A stretch of DNA of 30,317 bases from Fibrobacteres bacterium CG2_30_45_31 (GTDB taxonomy: Bacteria > Fibrobacterota > Fibrobacteria > Fibrobacterales > Fibrobacteraceae), in assembly GCA_001873075.1 (NCBI GenBank), contig MNYL01000077.1, forward strand, positions 1 to 30,317, read 5' to 3'. Position numbers and translations under genes: made by a program. Each line of letters opens with the position of its first letter. Position 1 is the stretch's first letter. The notes under the pieces are model-generated. The model was not told where the DNA came from. It saw only the letters and a program-made list of their open reading frames with translations, and ran no database searches. Below are positions 6,082 through 13,299 of this stretch, in pieces.

Positions 6082-6758
6082 ACGCCGTTATAAATTTCAA
6101 GGATTTAGGAAGTGCGGTTAAAAAACAAATGGAAGATATTCAAAAGCAAATCCGTTTCGCGCAAATGAAAGCGGTGAATGAGGTGGCGTTTAAAGCGCGA
6201 ACTAATATTATTTCCGCCTACAAGGCTAAATTCCACTGCCGAAATAGTACGTTTCCGAAAACTGTCAAAGTGGCAAAAGCCACAAAAGAAAATCCAGCGG
6301 CAACGATCAGTTTTCCTCATGATTTCTTTTATCTTAACGATGTCGGTGGGGATAAAAAGGCGCAGAGTGGAAAATCTTTAGCCGTCCCCACGTCTGTAGG
6401 AGCGGGGACTACTTGGGAAAGCGGACAAATTCAATCCGCACGTACTCCGAAAGGCTCAATAAAAAAGTCTATGAAGCCAGCGGAATTGCTAAAGCATTAT
6501 AATGCGCATAAAGGAAAAGTTAGAGGTGCGGGGACTGCTACTCCACACGCTTTTATTTTAGATAGTAAAAAGGGTAATTTTTTGGCGAGGCGTGAAAAAA
6601 ATCGTCGAAATGTTATGGACTTCTTGTATTTTCTTCCGAATATGGGTGATGTCCCCGGCCGTTGGGATTTTGTTAAAATTTCAAGAACTACGGCGGAGCG
6701 TCATTTAGAAAAAGAATTCGATAAAGCGCTGAAGTGGGCTCTTGAACATCCCAAGTGA
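6078..6758 (+). CDS. Putative tail-completion/minor tail protein (gpZ or gp10-like)
   Basis: The 226-residue basic protein resembles phage neck/tail-completion proteins related to lambda gpZ. It has an N-terminal amphipathic helix rich in Lys and Gln, then NEVAFKARTNIISAYKAKF, a short HCRNSTFPKTVKV strand region, a conserved-looking LNDVGGDKKAQSGKSLAVPT turn and a basic C-terminus. In most phages such a gene sits between the head-tail joiner and the tail tube, so its place between the terminase and the connector is unusual. It is translationally coupled to the large terminase by an ATGA overlap. The assignment rests on pattern resemblance and could be wrong; an uncharacterised head protein is the alternative. 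Confidence 0.5.
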   Translation: MNAVINFKDLGSAVKKQMEDIQKQIRFAQMKAVNEVAFKARTNIISAYKAKFHCRNSTFPKTVKVAKATKENPAATISFPHDFFYLNDVGGDKKAQSGKSLAVPTSVGAGTTWESGQIQSARTPKGSIKKSMKPAELLKHYNAHKGKVRGAGTATPHAFILDSKKGNFLARREKNRRNVMDFLYFLPNMGDVPGRWDFVKISRTTAERHLEKEFDKALKWALEHPK

Positions 6759-6759
6759 T

Positions 6760-6788
6760 TTGTGGATCCAATCTCAAAAACCTATATT
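6760..6788 (+). promoter_or_regulatory. Promoter before the connector/portal genes
   Basis: TTGTGG (6760-6765), a 17-base spacer and TATATT (6783-6788) lie just after the stop of the previous gene. The predicted start of transcription falls inside the operator palindrome at 6793-6811. Confidence 0.5.
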
Positions 6789-6792
6789 CAGT

Positions 6793-6811
6793 AGTGACAA
6801 AATTTGTCACT
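6793..6811. promoter_or_regulatory. Late-region operator palindrome, site 2
   Basis: Nine-base arms (AGTGACAAA / TTTGTCACT) pair around one A, and the left flank keeps GT as in site 1. It lies downstream of a TATATT box rather than over the -35 box, a position that would favour repression or a roadblock. Confidence 0.8.
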
Positions 6812-6827
6812 TTAACACGAGGTATCC

Positions 6828-7061
6828 TTGGCTCATTACTCTGTCGCTTTCTGCAAGTCCCAACGAGACAAGTATGTCGCGGCCGAAGAGAAGGTACTTG
6901 CGGGTCAGGCGTATTCTATTGGCGGCCGGTCTCTAACTCGTGCGAACCTCGCAGATATCCGTAATGGTTTAGAATACTGGAGTGATCAGCTAACGACAGC
7001 GGAATCGGTAGAGACGAATGGCCGTCGTATTTTCATGCGGAGAACAATTATCCATGGGTAA
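6828..7061 (+). CDS. Head-to-tail connector, gpW-like
   Basis: The 77-residue protein matches the gpW/DUF6148 head-tail joining pattern: YSVAFCKSQRDKYVAAEEKVLAG, then the core SIGGRSLTRANLADIRNGLEYW. In lambda, gpW plugs the portal after packaging. It starts with TTG at 6828, preceded by a GAGG Shine-Dalgarno five bases away; no in-frame ATG gives the conserved N-terminus. Its end overlaps the portal start by 8 bases, and the gpW-portal order is that of lambda. Confidence 0.8.
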   Translation: MAHYSVAFCKSQRDKYVAAEEKVLAGQAYSIGGRSLTRANLADIRNGLEYWSDQLTTAESVETNGRRIFMRRTIIHG

Positions 7062-8613
7062 CGGGATTCATTACGGTGGTGGCACCGCTTGGAAGGGCGC
7101 GTCATATATGATTGATGCACTCAAATCTTTCGTTACGTCGCTCGGTTCCGCAGACTACAACCTATCCACGGATCGTGAAACACTTGAAAAGCGAAGCCGT
7201 GCGCTCTACCAGAACGCTCTTTTCGCTGGCGCCGCCATCAATTCGATGAACACGAATGTTGTTGGTAGTGGACTTAAATGCCATCCATCTCTCAATGCTA
7301 ATCTCTTGGGAATTTCCCAAGAAGAATCTAAGCGTTGGGAAAAGGAAGTACAAATAAAGTTTGCGCTGTGGGGTGGCTCAAAGTTCTGCGATGCCGAACG
7401 CAAAAACACTTTTGCTCAACTTCAAGACTTAGCTCTTAAAACACAGCTTATTACAGGAGATTGCTTTGCCCTGCGTCAGTACAGGGCTAATCCGGTGAGT
7501 CCCTGGGGTTGTTGCATTAAGCTGCTCGAAGGGGATCGGTGCATGAACCCCATTGGTGTTTCAGATACGGATCGACTCGCAATGGGTGTGGAAGTTGATG
7601 ATTTCGGCGCACCTATAGCATACCATTTCTCAAAAAAGCCTCCATATTCTATTGACAATTACAGTGATTGGTGCGAAACGATTCGCGTGGAAACAATCTC
7701 ATTGACGGGAACGCCAAATGTAATCCATGTTTTTACCAGTGAAAGACCGGATCAACGTCGTGGAATTCCTTGGCTCGCTCCGGTTATAATGCAAATAAAA
7801 CAACAAGAGCGATACCAAGATGCTGAACTTGTTGCAGCTGTCGTTGCCTCTATGTTCACGGTATTCATTAAAACAACTAATTCCGACGTCCCTAATCCAA
7901 TGTATGGTAATGTCCCAGAACCTGCGCGCGTTGAACCAGTAGCCCCTAAAGCCGCTGCTGAACTTTCCCCGGGGGGCATTATGGAACTGGGGCAGGGCGA
8001 AAGCATTGAAGTTGCGGATCCTAAGCGCCCTAATATTAATTATGACCCCTTTGTGAATTCCATATTCACCGAAATCGGTGCGAGGCTTGGGATAGCACGA
8101 GAAGTTATTCTCAAAAAATTTGACAGCAGCTACAATGCTGTCCGCGGCGCAATTCTCGAAAGCAAAAAAACATTTGACCGTGCGCGCATAAATCACGTTT
8201 CGGACTTTTGTCAGCCGATTTACGAATCGTGGTTGGATGAAAGCGTTTTGCTCGGAATAGTCGAGTGTCCTGGCTACTTTGAAGATCCGATGAAGCGAAG
8301 TCTTTGGCGCCAAGTCAAATGGGTTGGTGATGCGGCTATGATGCTTGATCCGCTCAAAGAGACACAAGCATTTAAAATGCAGATCGACGAGCAGCTCACA
8401 ACGCGTGGAACGGTTTGCGCGCAAATCAACGGCGGAGAATACGCCAGTGTGGCGGCGGAACTTGCTGAGGAAAGCCGTATACGAAAGGATTTGGAGCTTC
8501 CAGAACCTGGTAGTGTAAACAAATCCGAGAGCGTGAGTGTGTCTACGGCAACGCAATCGACCGAGAATGGTAAAAATCAAAATTCAGAGGATGTGAAAGA
8601 AGAGTCTCCTTGA
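7054..8613 (+). CDS. Portal protein (lambda gpB family)
   Basis: The 519-residue protein forms the dodecameric ring at the capsid vertex through which DNA passes. The N-terminus (MGNGIHYGGG, then LEKRSRALYQNALFAGAAINSMNTNVVGSGLKC) matches lambda-family portals, as do the QLITGDCFALRQY and MQIKQQERYQDAELVAAVV segments and the clip/stem region around VADPKRPNINYDPF. The length is close to gpB (533). ATG 7054 is preceded by GGAGA ten bases away and overlaps gpW slightly. ATG 7018 in the same frame would add 12 residues and a 44-base overlap. A terminator follows the gene. Confidence 0.93.
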   Translation: MGNGIHYGGGTAWKGASYMIDALKSFVTSLGSADYNLSTDRETLEKRSRALYQNALFAGAAINSMNTNVVGSGLKCHPSLNANLLGISQEESKRWEKEVQIKFALWGGSKFCDAERKNTFAQLQDLALKTQLITGDCFALRQYRANPVSPWGCCIKLLEGDRCMNPIGVSDTDRLAMGVEVDDFGAPIAYHFSKKPPYSIDNYSDWCETIRVETISLTGTPNVIHVFTSERPDQRRGIPWLAPVIMQIKQQERYQDAELVAAVVASMFTVFIKTTNSDVPNPMYGNVPEPARVEPVAPKAAAELSPGGIMELGQGESIEVADPKRPNINYDPFVNSIFTEIGARLGIAREVILKKFDSSYNAVRGAILESKKTFDRARINHVSDFCQPIYESWLDESVLLGIVECPGYFEDPMKRSLWRQVKWVGDAAMMLDPLKETQAFKMQIDEQLTTRGTVCAQINGGEYASVAAELAEESRIRKDLELPEPGSVNKSESVSVSTATQSTENGKNQNSEDVKEESP

Positions 8614-8626
8614 TGGTGGTGAAACG

Positions 8627-8655
8627 AACCCCGTCGGAGAAATCTGGCGGGGTTT
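8627..8655 (+). terminator. Terminator after the portal gene
   Basis: AACCCCG (8627-8633) pairs with CGGGGTT (8648-8654) across a 14-base loop, followed by a T-rich stretch (TTTGTTTATCTT). It separates the connector/portal unit from the protease unit, which has its own promoter and operator. Confidence 0.7.
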
Positions 8656-8667
8656 GTTTATCTTAAA

Positions 8668-8685
8668 TAGTGACAAAATTTGTCA
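8668..8685. promoter_or_regulatory. Late-region operator palindrome, site 3
   Basis: The left arm TAGTGACAAA is intact, and the right arm is TTTGTCA followed by divergent ATG. The perfect core is TGACAAA-A-TTTGTCA (8671-8685). It lies 40 bases upstream of the protease start, between the terminator and the promoter. Confidence 0.75.
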
Positions 8686-8693
8686 ATGCTGAT

Positions 8694-8721
8694 TTGCGAT
8701 TGTTTTGATTTTATGTATATT
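8694..8721 (+). promoter_or_regulatory. Promoter of the protease/capsid unit
   Basis: TTGCGA, a 16-base spacer and TATATT (8716-8721) end 5 bases before the ATG at 8727. No Shine-Dalgarno is present, again suggesting a leaderless message. Confidence 0.5.
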
Positions 8722-8726
8722 CATCT

Positions 8727-10052
8727 ATGACAAAAAATGTCACAGAAAATAAAATGGCAGAAAAAACAAAAAATAAAGAAACTAACGAAACGCCGCACGG
8801 TCGGATGTTTATTCCCGGCCATTGGGCAATTCAGAAAAGTGCTTTAAAGCATCTTGCCACTTCTACTTTTGGTGATTGGTATTTCAAAGAAAACGGTTCT
8901 GTCGATCATGTGAATATTGTGGATGAAATTGAAAATAAAATTTCTGTTATCCACATTGATGGCGCGTTGACTTATCGGTCAGATCTTTCAAAAGCTTGGA
9001 TGGGATTGGATACTTATGATTCCATCACTGACACGTTTAATTTGTTAATAAAAAATCCAGATTGTCTTGGAATTATTTTGGATATTAATTCTCCCGGTGG
9101 AGAAGTCTCTGGATGCGCGGATCTTGTGAATGCAATTTTTGCAGCGCGTGGCTCCAAACCGTACGGAATTGTGGCACGCACGGGCGGTCAAATGTGCAGT
9201 GCCGCTTATTGGATCGCGAGTGCGTGTGAAAAAATTTATACCTCCGAACAGGGAGTGCTCGGAAGCATAGGTGTACTTTGTGCGTACGACCCAAGCTCAT
9301 CCGAAAATGAAATTTTGATTGTTTCGGATTTATCTCCAAATAAGGCTCCGACCCCTGATGATCCGGAAGGTCTTTTTTTGATCAAAAAAACTTTGAATGA
9401 ATTGGCAAGCGTTTTCATTCAAAGCGTAGCTCGAAACCGTGGAACAGATTACCAAGACGTTTTGCTTAATTATGGTCAGGGTGGAATATTTGTTGGCGAC
9501 GGCGCTGTAAAAGCGGGGCTCGCTGACGGCGTTATGTCTATGGACGCTTTAATGAATCAAATGATAACACAGAATACACAAACGGAGGCCTCTATGGCTG
9601 GAGAAAAAAAAGAACCTGCGGATGGGGCGAATCAGCCGACTGCTGATGCGCTGGCCGCCGCAACGAGTACAGCGATTGCGAGCGAACGCACGCGTGTTGC
9701 TGGCATTCAGGGTGCTTTCAGAGGCTTGGGCCTTGAAGGTGATTGTGAAAAATTTATCAGCGAAGGAAAAAGCATTGAGGATGCACGCTTTTTTGCACTT
9801 GAAAAATGCAAAGAAAAAATTTCCGCTGAACCAAAAGCTCCTGATGCTAATGCTGACGCTGATGCAATCGCGGCAAAGGCTGCTCTCGCTGGGCTTTCTC
9901 AAACTCAAAAAGACCTGATAAAGAAAGGTCTTGCTGCCGAAAGTGCCGCACAAAACGGCGTGCATGGCGGAATGGGGCAGAATATGAGCGACCAGGCGCG
10001 TCGTGACGGTTTCGCAGCAAAAGCGGCTAAAAATCACTATGGGAGGATCTGA
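8727..10052 (+). CDS. Capsid maturation protease, S49 family (lambda gpC-like), with C-terminal scaffold region
   Basis: The 441-residue protein is an SppA/ClpP-fold serine protease fused to a scaffold-like tail, as in lambda gpC (439 residues). The S49 core spans about residues 70-275: ISVIHIDGAL, the SPGGEV oxyanion loop (122-127), the nucleophile Ser158 in QMCSAAYWIA, GVLGSIGVL, and a likely general base Lys206 in SPNKAPTPDDPEG. The rest is Ala-, Lys- and Glu-rich and helical. A nested in-frame start at 9594 makes the tail alone. The protein should cleave the scaffold and be lost at head maturation. Its start follows TATATT by 5 bases and has no Shine-Dalgarno. The stop overlaps the decoration gene start (TGATG). 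Confidence 0.93.
   Translation: MTKNVTENKMAEKTKNKETNETPHGRMFIPGHWAIQKSALKHLATSTFGDWYFKENGSVDHVNIVDEIENKISVIHIDGALTYRSDLSKAWMGLDTYDSITDTFNLLIKNPDCLGIILDINSPGGEVSGCADLVNAIFAARGSKPYGIVARTGGQMCSAAYWIASACEKIYTSEQGVLGSIGVLCAYDPSSSENEILIVSDLSPNKAPTPDDPEGLFLIKKTLNELASVFIQSVARNRGTDYQDVLLNYGQGGIFVGDGAVKAGLADGVMSMDALMNQMITQNTQTEASMAGEKKEPADGANQPTADALAAATSTAIASERTRVAGIQGAFRGLGLEGDCEKFISEGKSIEDARFFALEKCKEKISAEPKAPDANADADAIAAKAALAGLSQTQKDLIKKGLAAESAAQNGVHGGMGQNMSDQARRDGFAAKAAKNHYGRI
8728..8742. promoter_or_regulatory. Degenerate operator, site 4, overlapping the protease start codon
   Basis: TGACA-AAAAA-TGTCA keeps the outer arms of the palindrome with an altered centre. It covers codons 1-5 of the protease gene. 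With site 3 it flanks the promoter, a layout that would allow a loop or co-operative repression. It may be chance. Confidence 0.4.
9594..10052 (+). CDS. Nested in-frame capsid scaffold protein (Nu3-like)
   Basis: An ATG at codon 290 of the protease gene is preceded by a strong GGAGG (9584-9588) with a 5-base gap, although it lies inside an open frame. It would yield a 152-residue protein beginning MAGEKKEPADGA, rich in Ala, Glu and Lys and probably helical. In lambda the scaffold Nu3 is made in exactly this way from within gene C. The strong site would supply many more scaffold than protease copies. The C-terminal segment (MSDQARRDGFAAKAAKNHYGRI region) may bind the capsid protein. The product is inferred from the start signal and the lambda parallel. 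Confidence 0.75.
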   Translation: MAGEKKEPADGANQPTADALAAATSTAIASERTRVAGIQGAFRGLGLEGDCEKFISEGKSIEDARFFALEKCKEKISAEPKAPDANADADAIAAKAALAGLSQTQKDLIKKGLAAESAAQNGVHGGMGQNMSDQARRDGFAAKAAKNHYGRI

Positions 10053-11119
10053 TGACTGTTCGTACTATGTCGTATCAAAATCTTTTTGCGGGTGATTTTC
10101 CGCAGGCGCGTGATTCCGTTGAAATCGGTGCCGGACAAAATCTTCCCGAAGGTGCAATCCTCGGGAAGAAAACAGCAACAGCAGGCGTAAAAGAAAAGTT
10201 GTCTTTTGGTCTGTCGGCTTTTACCGCTCCATCGGCCGGCACGCAAGCCGAATTTTCTTTTGCGCTTTCGGCACTCACTCCTGGTAATGGCACCGTGACG
10301 CTTGCCATCGCTGACGGTGCTGAAATTGATTTGAGCTATCCGGTGACTACAACTTCGGCCAGCACCATTGACAGTATCCTCACGGCTATCACGGCGCTTG
10401 TAAACGCGGATACGGCTTGTCCGTTATCTGCTTTGGCAAATACCACGGATGACAAACTGGAACTCGAAGCAAATGCTATTGGAACAGAGGCCAATGACTA
10501 CACCATCACTTTGACTGCGACAACGGTGGTGCTCACCATCGGCGCAAAAACTGTTGTGACGGCTGGGACTGCTGCTGATCCTGCGGGAAGTGTGACTCTT
10601 GCTATCTCTGATGCCTCAACCATTAACCTGAGCTATGAGACGGAAGTCACATCGGCCAGCACTGTGGATAGCCTCCTCGCGGCACTCGCGGCACAAGCCA
10701 ATGCAGACACTGCGTGTCCTTTCGAAGTGACTGCCAATACCACCGCTGATAAATTGGAGCTGGAAGCCAATACTGTTGGCACATGGCCCAATGACTATTC
10801 TGTTGCAATGTCAAAGTCTGATGTGACTCTCACCATTGGCGTCAAAACTGTGGTGGTGGCTGGCGTTGATTTTGCCAAGGGTGAATTTTTTATCGTGGAT
10901 TCCACGAAAACCGACGGCACAGAAAAACCTGTCGCTATGCTTTTGGAGAGTGTGAAAACTGGTGCCGAAGAAACAAAATTTGCAATCGTCACCTACACTG
11001 GCGATGTGAGTGCAGAAAAACTTTCTTTCGGCGGCACGGACACTATCGCCACACACATTGACACCATGCGTGATCACTGTCTGTTCATTAAAAACAACAT
11101 CCCGGTAATCGGAGCCTAA
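10052..11119 (+). CDS. Head decoration protein (gpD-like) with two inserted repeat domains
   Basis: The 355-residue protein is three times the length of lambda gpD (about 110). The gpD-like parts are split: residues 1-45 (SYQNLFAGDFPQARDSVEIG, LPEGAILGKKTA) and about 272-355 (DFAKGEFFIVDS, AMLLESVKTGAEETKFAIVTYTGDV, ending FIKNNIPVIGA). Between them lie two tandem repeats with a 99-residue period (about 78-171 and 177-270). gpD trimers clamp the expanded capsid, so the inserted domains should project from the head surface. It starts at the TGATG overlap with a GGGAGG Shine-Dalgarno, just before the capsid gene, as in lambda. Confidence 0.8.
   Translation: MTVRTMSYQNLFAGDFPQARDSVEIGAGQNLPEGAILGKKTATAGVKEKLSFGLSAFTAPSAGTQAEFSFALSALTPGNGTVTLAIADGAEIDLSYPVTTTSASTIDSILTAITALVNADTACPLSALANTTDDKLELEANAIGTEANDYTITLTATTVVLTIGAKTVVTAGTAADPAGSVTLAISDASTINLSYETEVTSASTVDSLLAALAAQANADTACPFEVTANTTADKLELEANTVGTWPNDYSVAMSKSDVTLTIGVKTVVVAGVDFAKGEFFIVDSTKTDGTEKPVAMLLESVKTGAEETKFAIVTYTGDVSAEKLSFGGTDTIATHIDTMRDHCLFIKNNIPVIGA
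10283..10864 (+). repeat. Two tandem 99-codon repeats inside the decoration gene
   Basis: The encoded copies align over their whole length: TVTLAIADGAEIDLSYPVTT with SVTLAISDASTINLSYETEV, SASTIDSILTAI with SASTVDSLLAAL, DKLELEAN in both, and LTIGAKTVV with LTIGVKTVV. The DNA is also clearly related, so the duplication is fairly recent. Confidence 0.9.
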
Positions 11120-11129
11120 GGAGGAAACT

Positions 11130-12179
11130 ATGGCAGACGAAAACACAATTCCTTGCGACAATCCGGTAGAGATGAGTCGCCAGTTGGTGCAAAATTACAA
11201 GCCCCAATTGTTTTTCCGGTCCCGCTTCAAGGCTATCACTCATGCGACATCGTCGGTTTTGATTGATATTCAAGAAAAGACTCGTCACATTTCTCCGTAT
11301 GTTCGTGACGATCTTCCTGGAACCCCGATGAATCGGGATGGCTATAAAACCATTTCCTTCACGCCTCCTCATTTGGCGCCAACGCGCAACATCACAAAGA
11401 AAGATCTTGAGCAGCGTCTTCCCGGTCAAAACATCGTTGAGATTTCTGCGGACACTGATTCGCAAGAATCCATTGAAGTTGCGAGCCGAATGAACGATAT
11501 GCTGGATCTTCAGAGCGCGAATGAACGTCGTGAAGAAGAAATGTGCGCGGAATCTTTGTTCAGTGGAAAAATTGTGGTCAAAGGCGGGGGATACGACGAA
11601 ACGATGGAACAGCCGATTCCAGTGGATCACATTGTCGGCCTCAGCGGCAAGAGCTTATTTAGTGCGGCAGAATGCGACCCTATCGCCTTTCTGCGTAGCT
11701 CTCGCCGGAAGATCACGAAGAAAGGCGCTTTGTCTGCGAGCACCGCTGTTTTTGGGTCTGACGCATTTGATGCATTTATCGCAAATGCAAAAGTGAAGGC
11801 TTTTCTCGACAACCAACGTATTGATTTTGGTTCCATTGCTCCTCGTCAAGATCAAATCTATCCGGGTGCTGATTATCAGGGCACAATTCTTGGAATGGAT
11901 CTATTCACCTACGACGAATACTATTTCGACGAAGAATCCAAAACCGAAAAGCCGATGGTCCCTGTGGATCGAGTGCTTTTGATCGGTCGAGATTGTCGTA
12001 TGGAAATGCACTACGCGGCAATCTATGATGCGGCTCTTGGCTCTATCAATAAAACGGCTTATTATGCCTACAACTGGATCACTCAGGGTCGACCACGCGG
12101 CAAATGGATGTGTGTCGAATCTGCTCCGATGCCGATCCTAGTTCAGGGTGGTGGTATTTTTTCGGGTAAGGTGGTCTAA
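11130..12179 (+). CDS. Major capsid protein (lambda gpE family)
   Basis: The 349-residue protein forms the icosahedral shell and has the HK97-type fold of the gpE family. Family-like segments are LFFRSRFKAITHATSSVLIDI near the N-terminus, VRDDLPGTPMNRDGYKTISF, RNITKKDLEQRLPGQNI, and the C-terminal YYAYNWITQGRPRGKWMCVESAPMPIL. The length is close to lambda gpE (341). The start has an ideal AAGGAGG Shine-Dalgarno, as expected for the most abundant virion protein, and lies 10 bases after the decoration gene. The gene order protease-scaffold-decoration-capsid is exactly that of lambda. Confidence 0.95.
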   Translation: MADENTIPCDNPVEMSRQLVQNYKPQLFFRSRFKAITHATSSVLIDIQEKTRHISPYVRDDLPGTPMNRDGYKTISFTPPHLAPTRNITKKDLEQRLPGQNIVEISADTDSQESIEVASRMNDMLDLQSANERREEEMCAESLFSGKIVVKGGGYDETMEQPIPVDHIVGLSGKSLFSAAECDPIAFLRSSRRKITKKGALSASTAVFGSDAFDAFIANAKVKAFLDNQRIDFGSIAPRQDQIYPGADYQGTILGMDLFTYDEYYFDEESKTEKPMVPVDRVLLIGRDCRMEMHYAAIYDAALGSINKTAYYAYNWITQGRPRGKWMCVESAPMPILVQGGGIFSGKVV

Positions 12180-12188
12180 AAAATCATT

Positions 12189-12542
12189 ATGCAATCTTTT
12201 CGGACAGCACTCATGGATGACCTGGACTCAAATTTCTTCAGTATCGAAGAGTTTGGGGAATCCGTCACGCTCACGCGTGGCGGTAGCAGCCATACTATGC
12301 AGGCCCTCTATGACGCGCCTAGTCTGGACGGATTGGATATTGGTTCCTCTGTAGATGCAATTGCTCACAGGCCGCGTCTTTTCGTACGGGCTTCTGCTCT
12401 TCCTGATGGGGCCCCGCGAAAGGGCGATTTGTTTGCGCTGGCATCTACCGAATTTCATTCTGCTGGAAATTTTAAGGCAGTCGATTTCGTTTTTGAAAAG
12501 GACGGCGTTGTGGTCTACAGATTGCAGGAGGCGAAAGGCTAA
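12189..12542 (+). CDS. Head-tail joining protein (gpFII-like)
   Basis: The 117-residue protein has the same length as lambda gpFII and matches its pattern: an N-terminal DDLDSNFFSIEEFGESVTL, ALYDAPSLDGL, then the hallmark PRLFVRASALPDGAPRKGDLFAL, and a terminal strand pair. gpFII docks on gpW below the portal and forms the tail-attachment face. The ATG at 12189 has no clear Shine-Dalgarno; an in-frame ATG at 12213 is possible. It overlaps the next gene by one base (TAATG). It closes the lambda-type head module; the genes after it are of the Mu tail type. Confidence 0.75.
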   Translation: MQSFRTALMDDLDSNFFSIEEFGESVTLTRGGSSHTMQALYDAPSLDGLDIGSSVDAIAHRPRLFVRASALPDGAPRKGDLFALASTEFHSAGNFKAVDFVFEKDGVVVYRLQEAKG

Positions 12543-13102
12543 TGTCTACCTCTCTTCGTACTCTTGATGCTATCCGTTTATTTCGTCATGCGGTTGTCGA
12601 TCTTCTCAAGACAGCTAATATCGACGGAATCGGAAATAATGTATTCGAAGCGCGCATGAAAAATGCCTGGCCGGAAGAGACCGGCCTGCTTGTTGTTTAT
12701 ACAACGATCACAGATTTTGATGATAAACGTACCAGTCCGCGATTCTATTTCTCTGATACAAAGGTCGAGATTGATGTTATTTCTCAAGGTGAAGAAGACT
12801 CAACAAATGATTTTCTGGACAATGTCTCCGCAGCGGTTGTGTTGGCTCTCCAGCCTGTCGAAAAAAGGGAAGGGCCGTTTGTTGGGACTGTGAAGCGATT
12901 CGTTTTGAAGTCTTTTGCAAACAATCTGAGCAGTAAAGGCGAGATAGATCGGGGTACACAGCGAATCACGTTCTCTGCGGAATGGACATGTTGTGTGACA
13001 AATGGTGGCCCGACAGATAATTTCCTCACTGGAAAAACGACAATCGCTATGGGCGATGGTGAAGGAAATAAGCAAGAATTTGAAACAAAGGTGGGTACAT
13101 GA
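12542..13102 (+). CDS. Putative tail terminator/neck protein, Mu gp37 position
   Basis: The 186-residue protein lies directly before the DUF2635 and sheath genes, the place of Mu gp37 (DUF1834), and its length agrees. The N-terminal helical half (RTLDAIRLFRHAVVDLLKTANI) and the strand-rich core (TGLLVVYTTITDFD, FYFSDTKVEIDVISQGEED, ITFSAEWTCCV) resemble gpU-like tail terminators. These cap the tube and join it to the neck. The sequence similarity itself is weak. Its start overlaps the preceding stop, and its end overlaps the next start by four bases. Confidence 0.5.
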   Translation: MSTSLRTLDAIRLFRHAVVDLLKTANIDGIGNNVFEARMKNAWPEETGLLVVYTTITDFDDKRTSPRFYFSDTKVEIDVISQGEEDSTNDFLDNVSAAVVLALQPVEKREGPFVGTVKRFVLKSFANNLSSKGEIDRGTQRITFSAEWTCCVTNGGPTDNFLTGKTTIAMGDGEGNKQEFETKVGT

Positions 13103-13299
13103 CAAGAAAAATTTTAAGGCCGGGTGTTCTCACTGATGGAACGCCAATGATTATCCCTCTCCCTAGCAAAGGGCGAAATGTAGCCGCCGCTGGCGAAGAG
13201 CTGACAATCACCCCATATATTGAGCGGCGCATAGCCGCAAGAGAACTGGTTGAGGTTGTGGTAGCTGTGAAAACAAAAAAATCGGAGGCTAGCGCATGA
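13099..13299 (+). CDS. DUF2635 protein (Mu gp38-like)
   Basis: The 66-residue protein has the DUF2635 pattern: RPGVLTDGTPMIIPLPSKGRNV, then ITPYIERRIAARELVEV, matching the family's short 'pG..vrdP..g..lp..G..V....yw.RRl.dGdv' layout. In Mu, gp38 lies between gp37 and the sheath gene, exactly as here. Its role in the tail is unknown; a small tail-assembly or connector factor is likely. Both ends overlap neighbours by four bases (ATGA), indicating tight coupling. Confidence 0.8.
   Translation: MTRKILRPGVLTDGTPMIIPLPSKGRNVAAAGEELTITPYIERRIAARELVEVVVAVKTKKSEASA

Noticed and set aside
7699..8580. 293-residue frame opposite the portal gene
   Set aside because: It lies wholly antisense to a clear portal gene, has no recognisable domain and no start signal; it is a codon-bias shadow.
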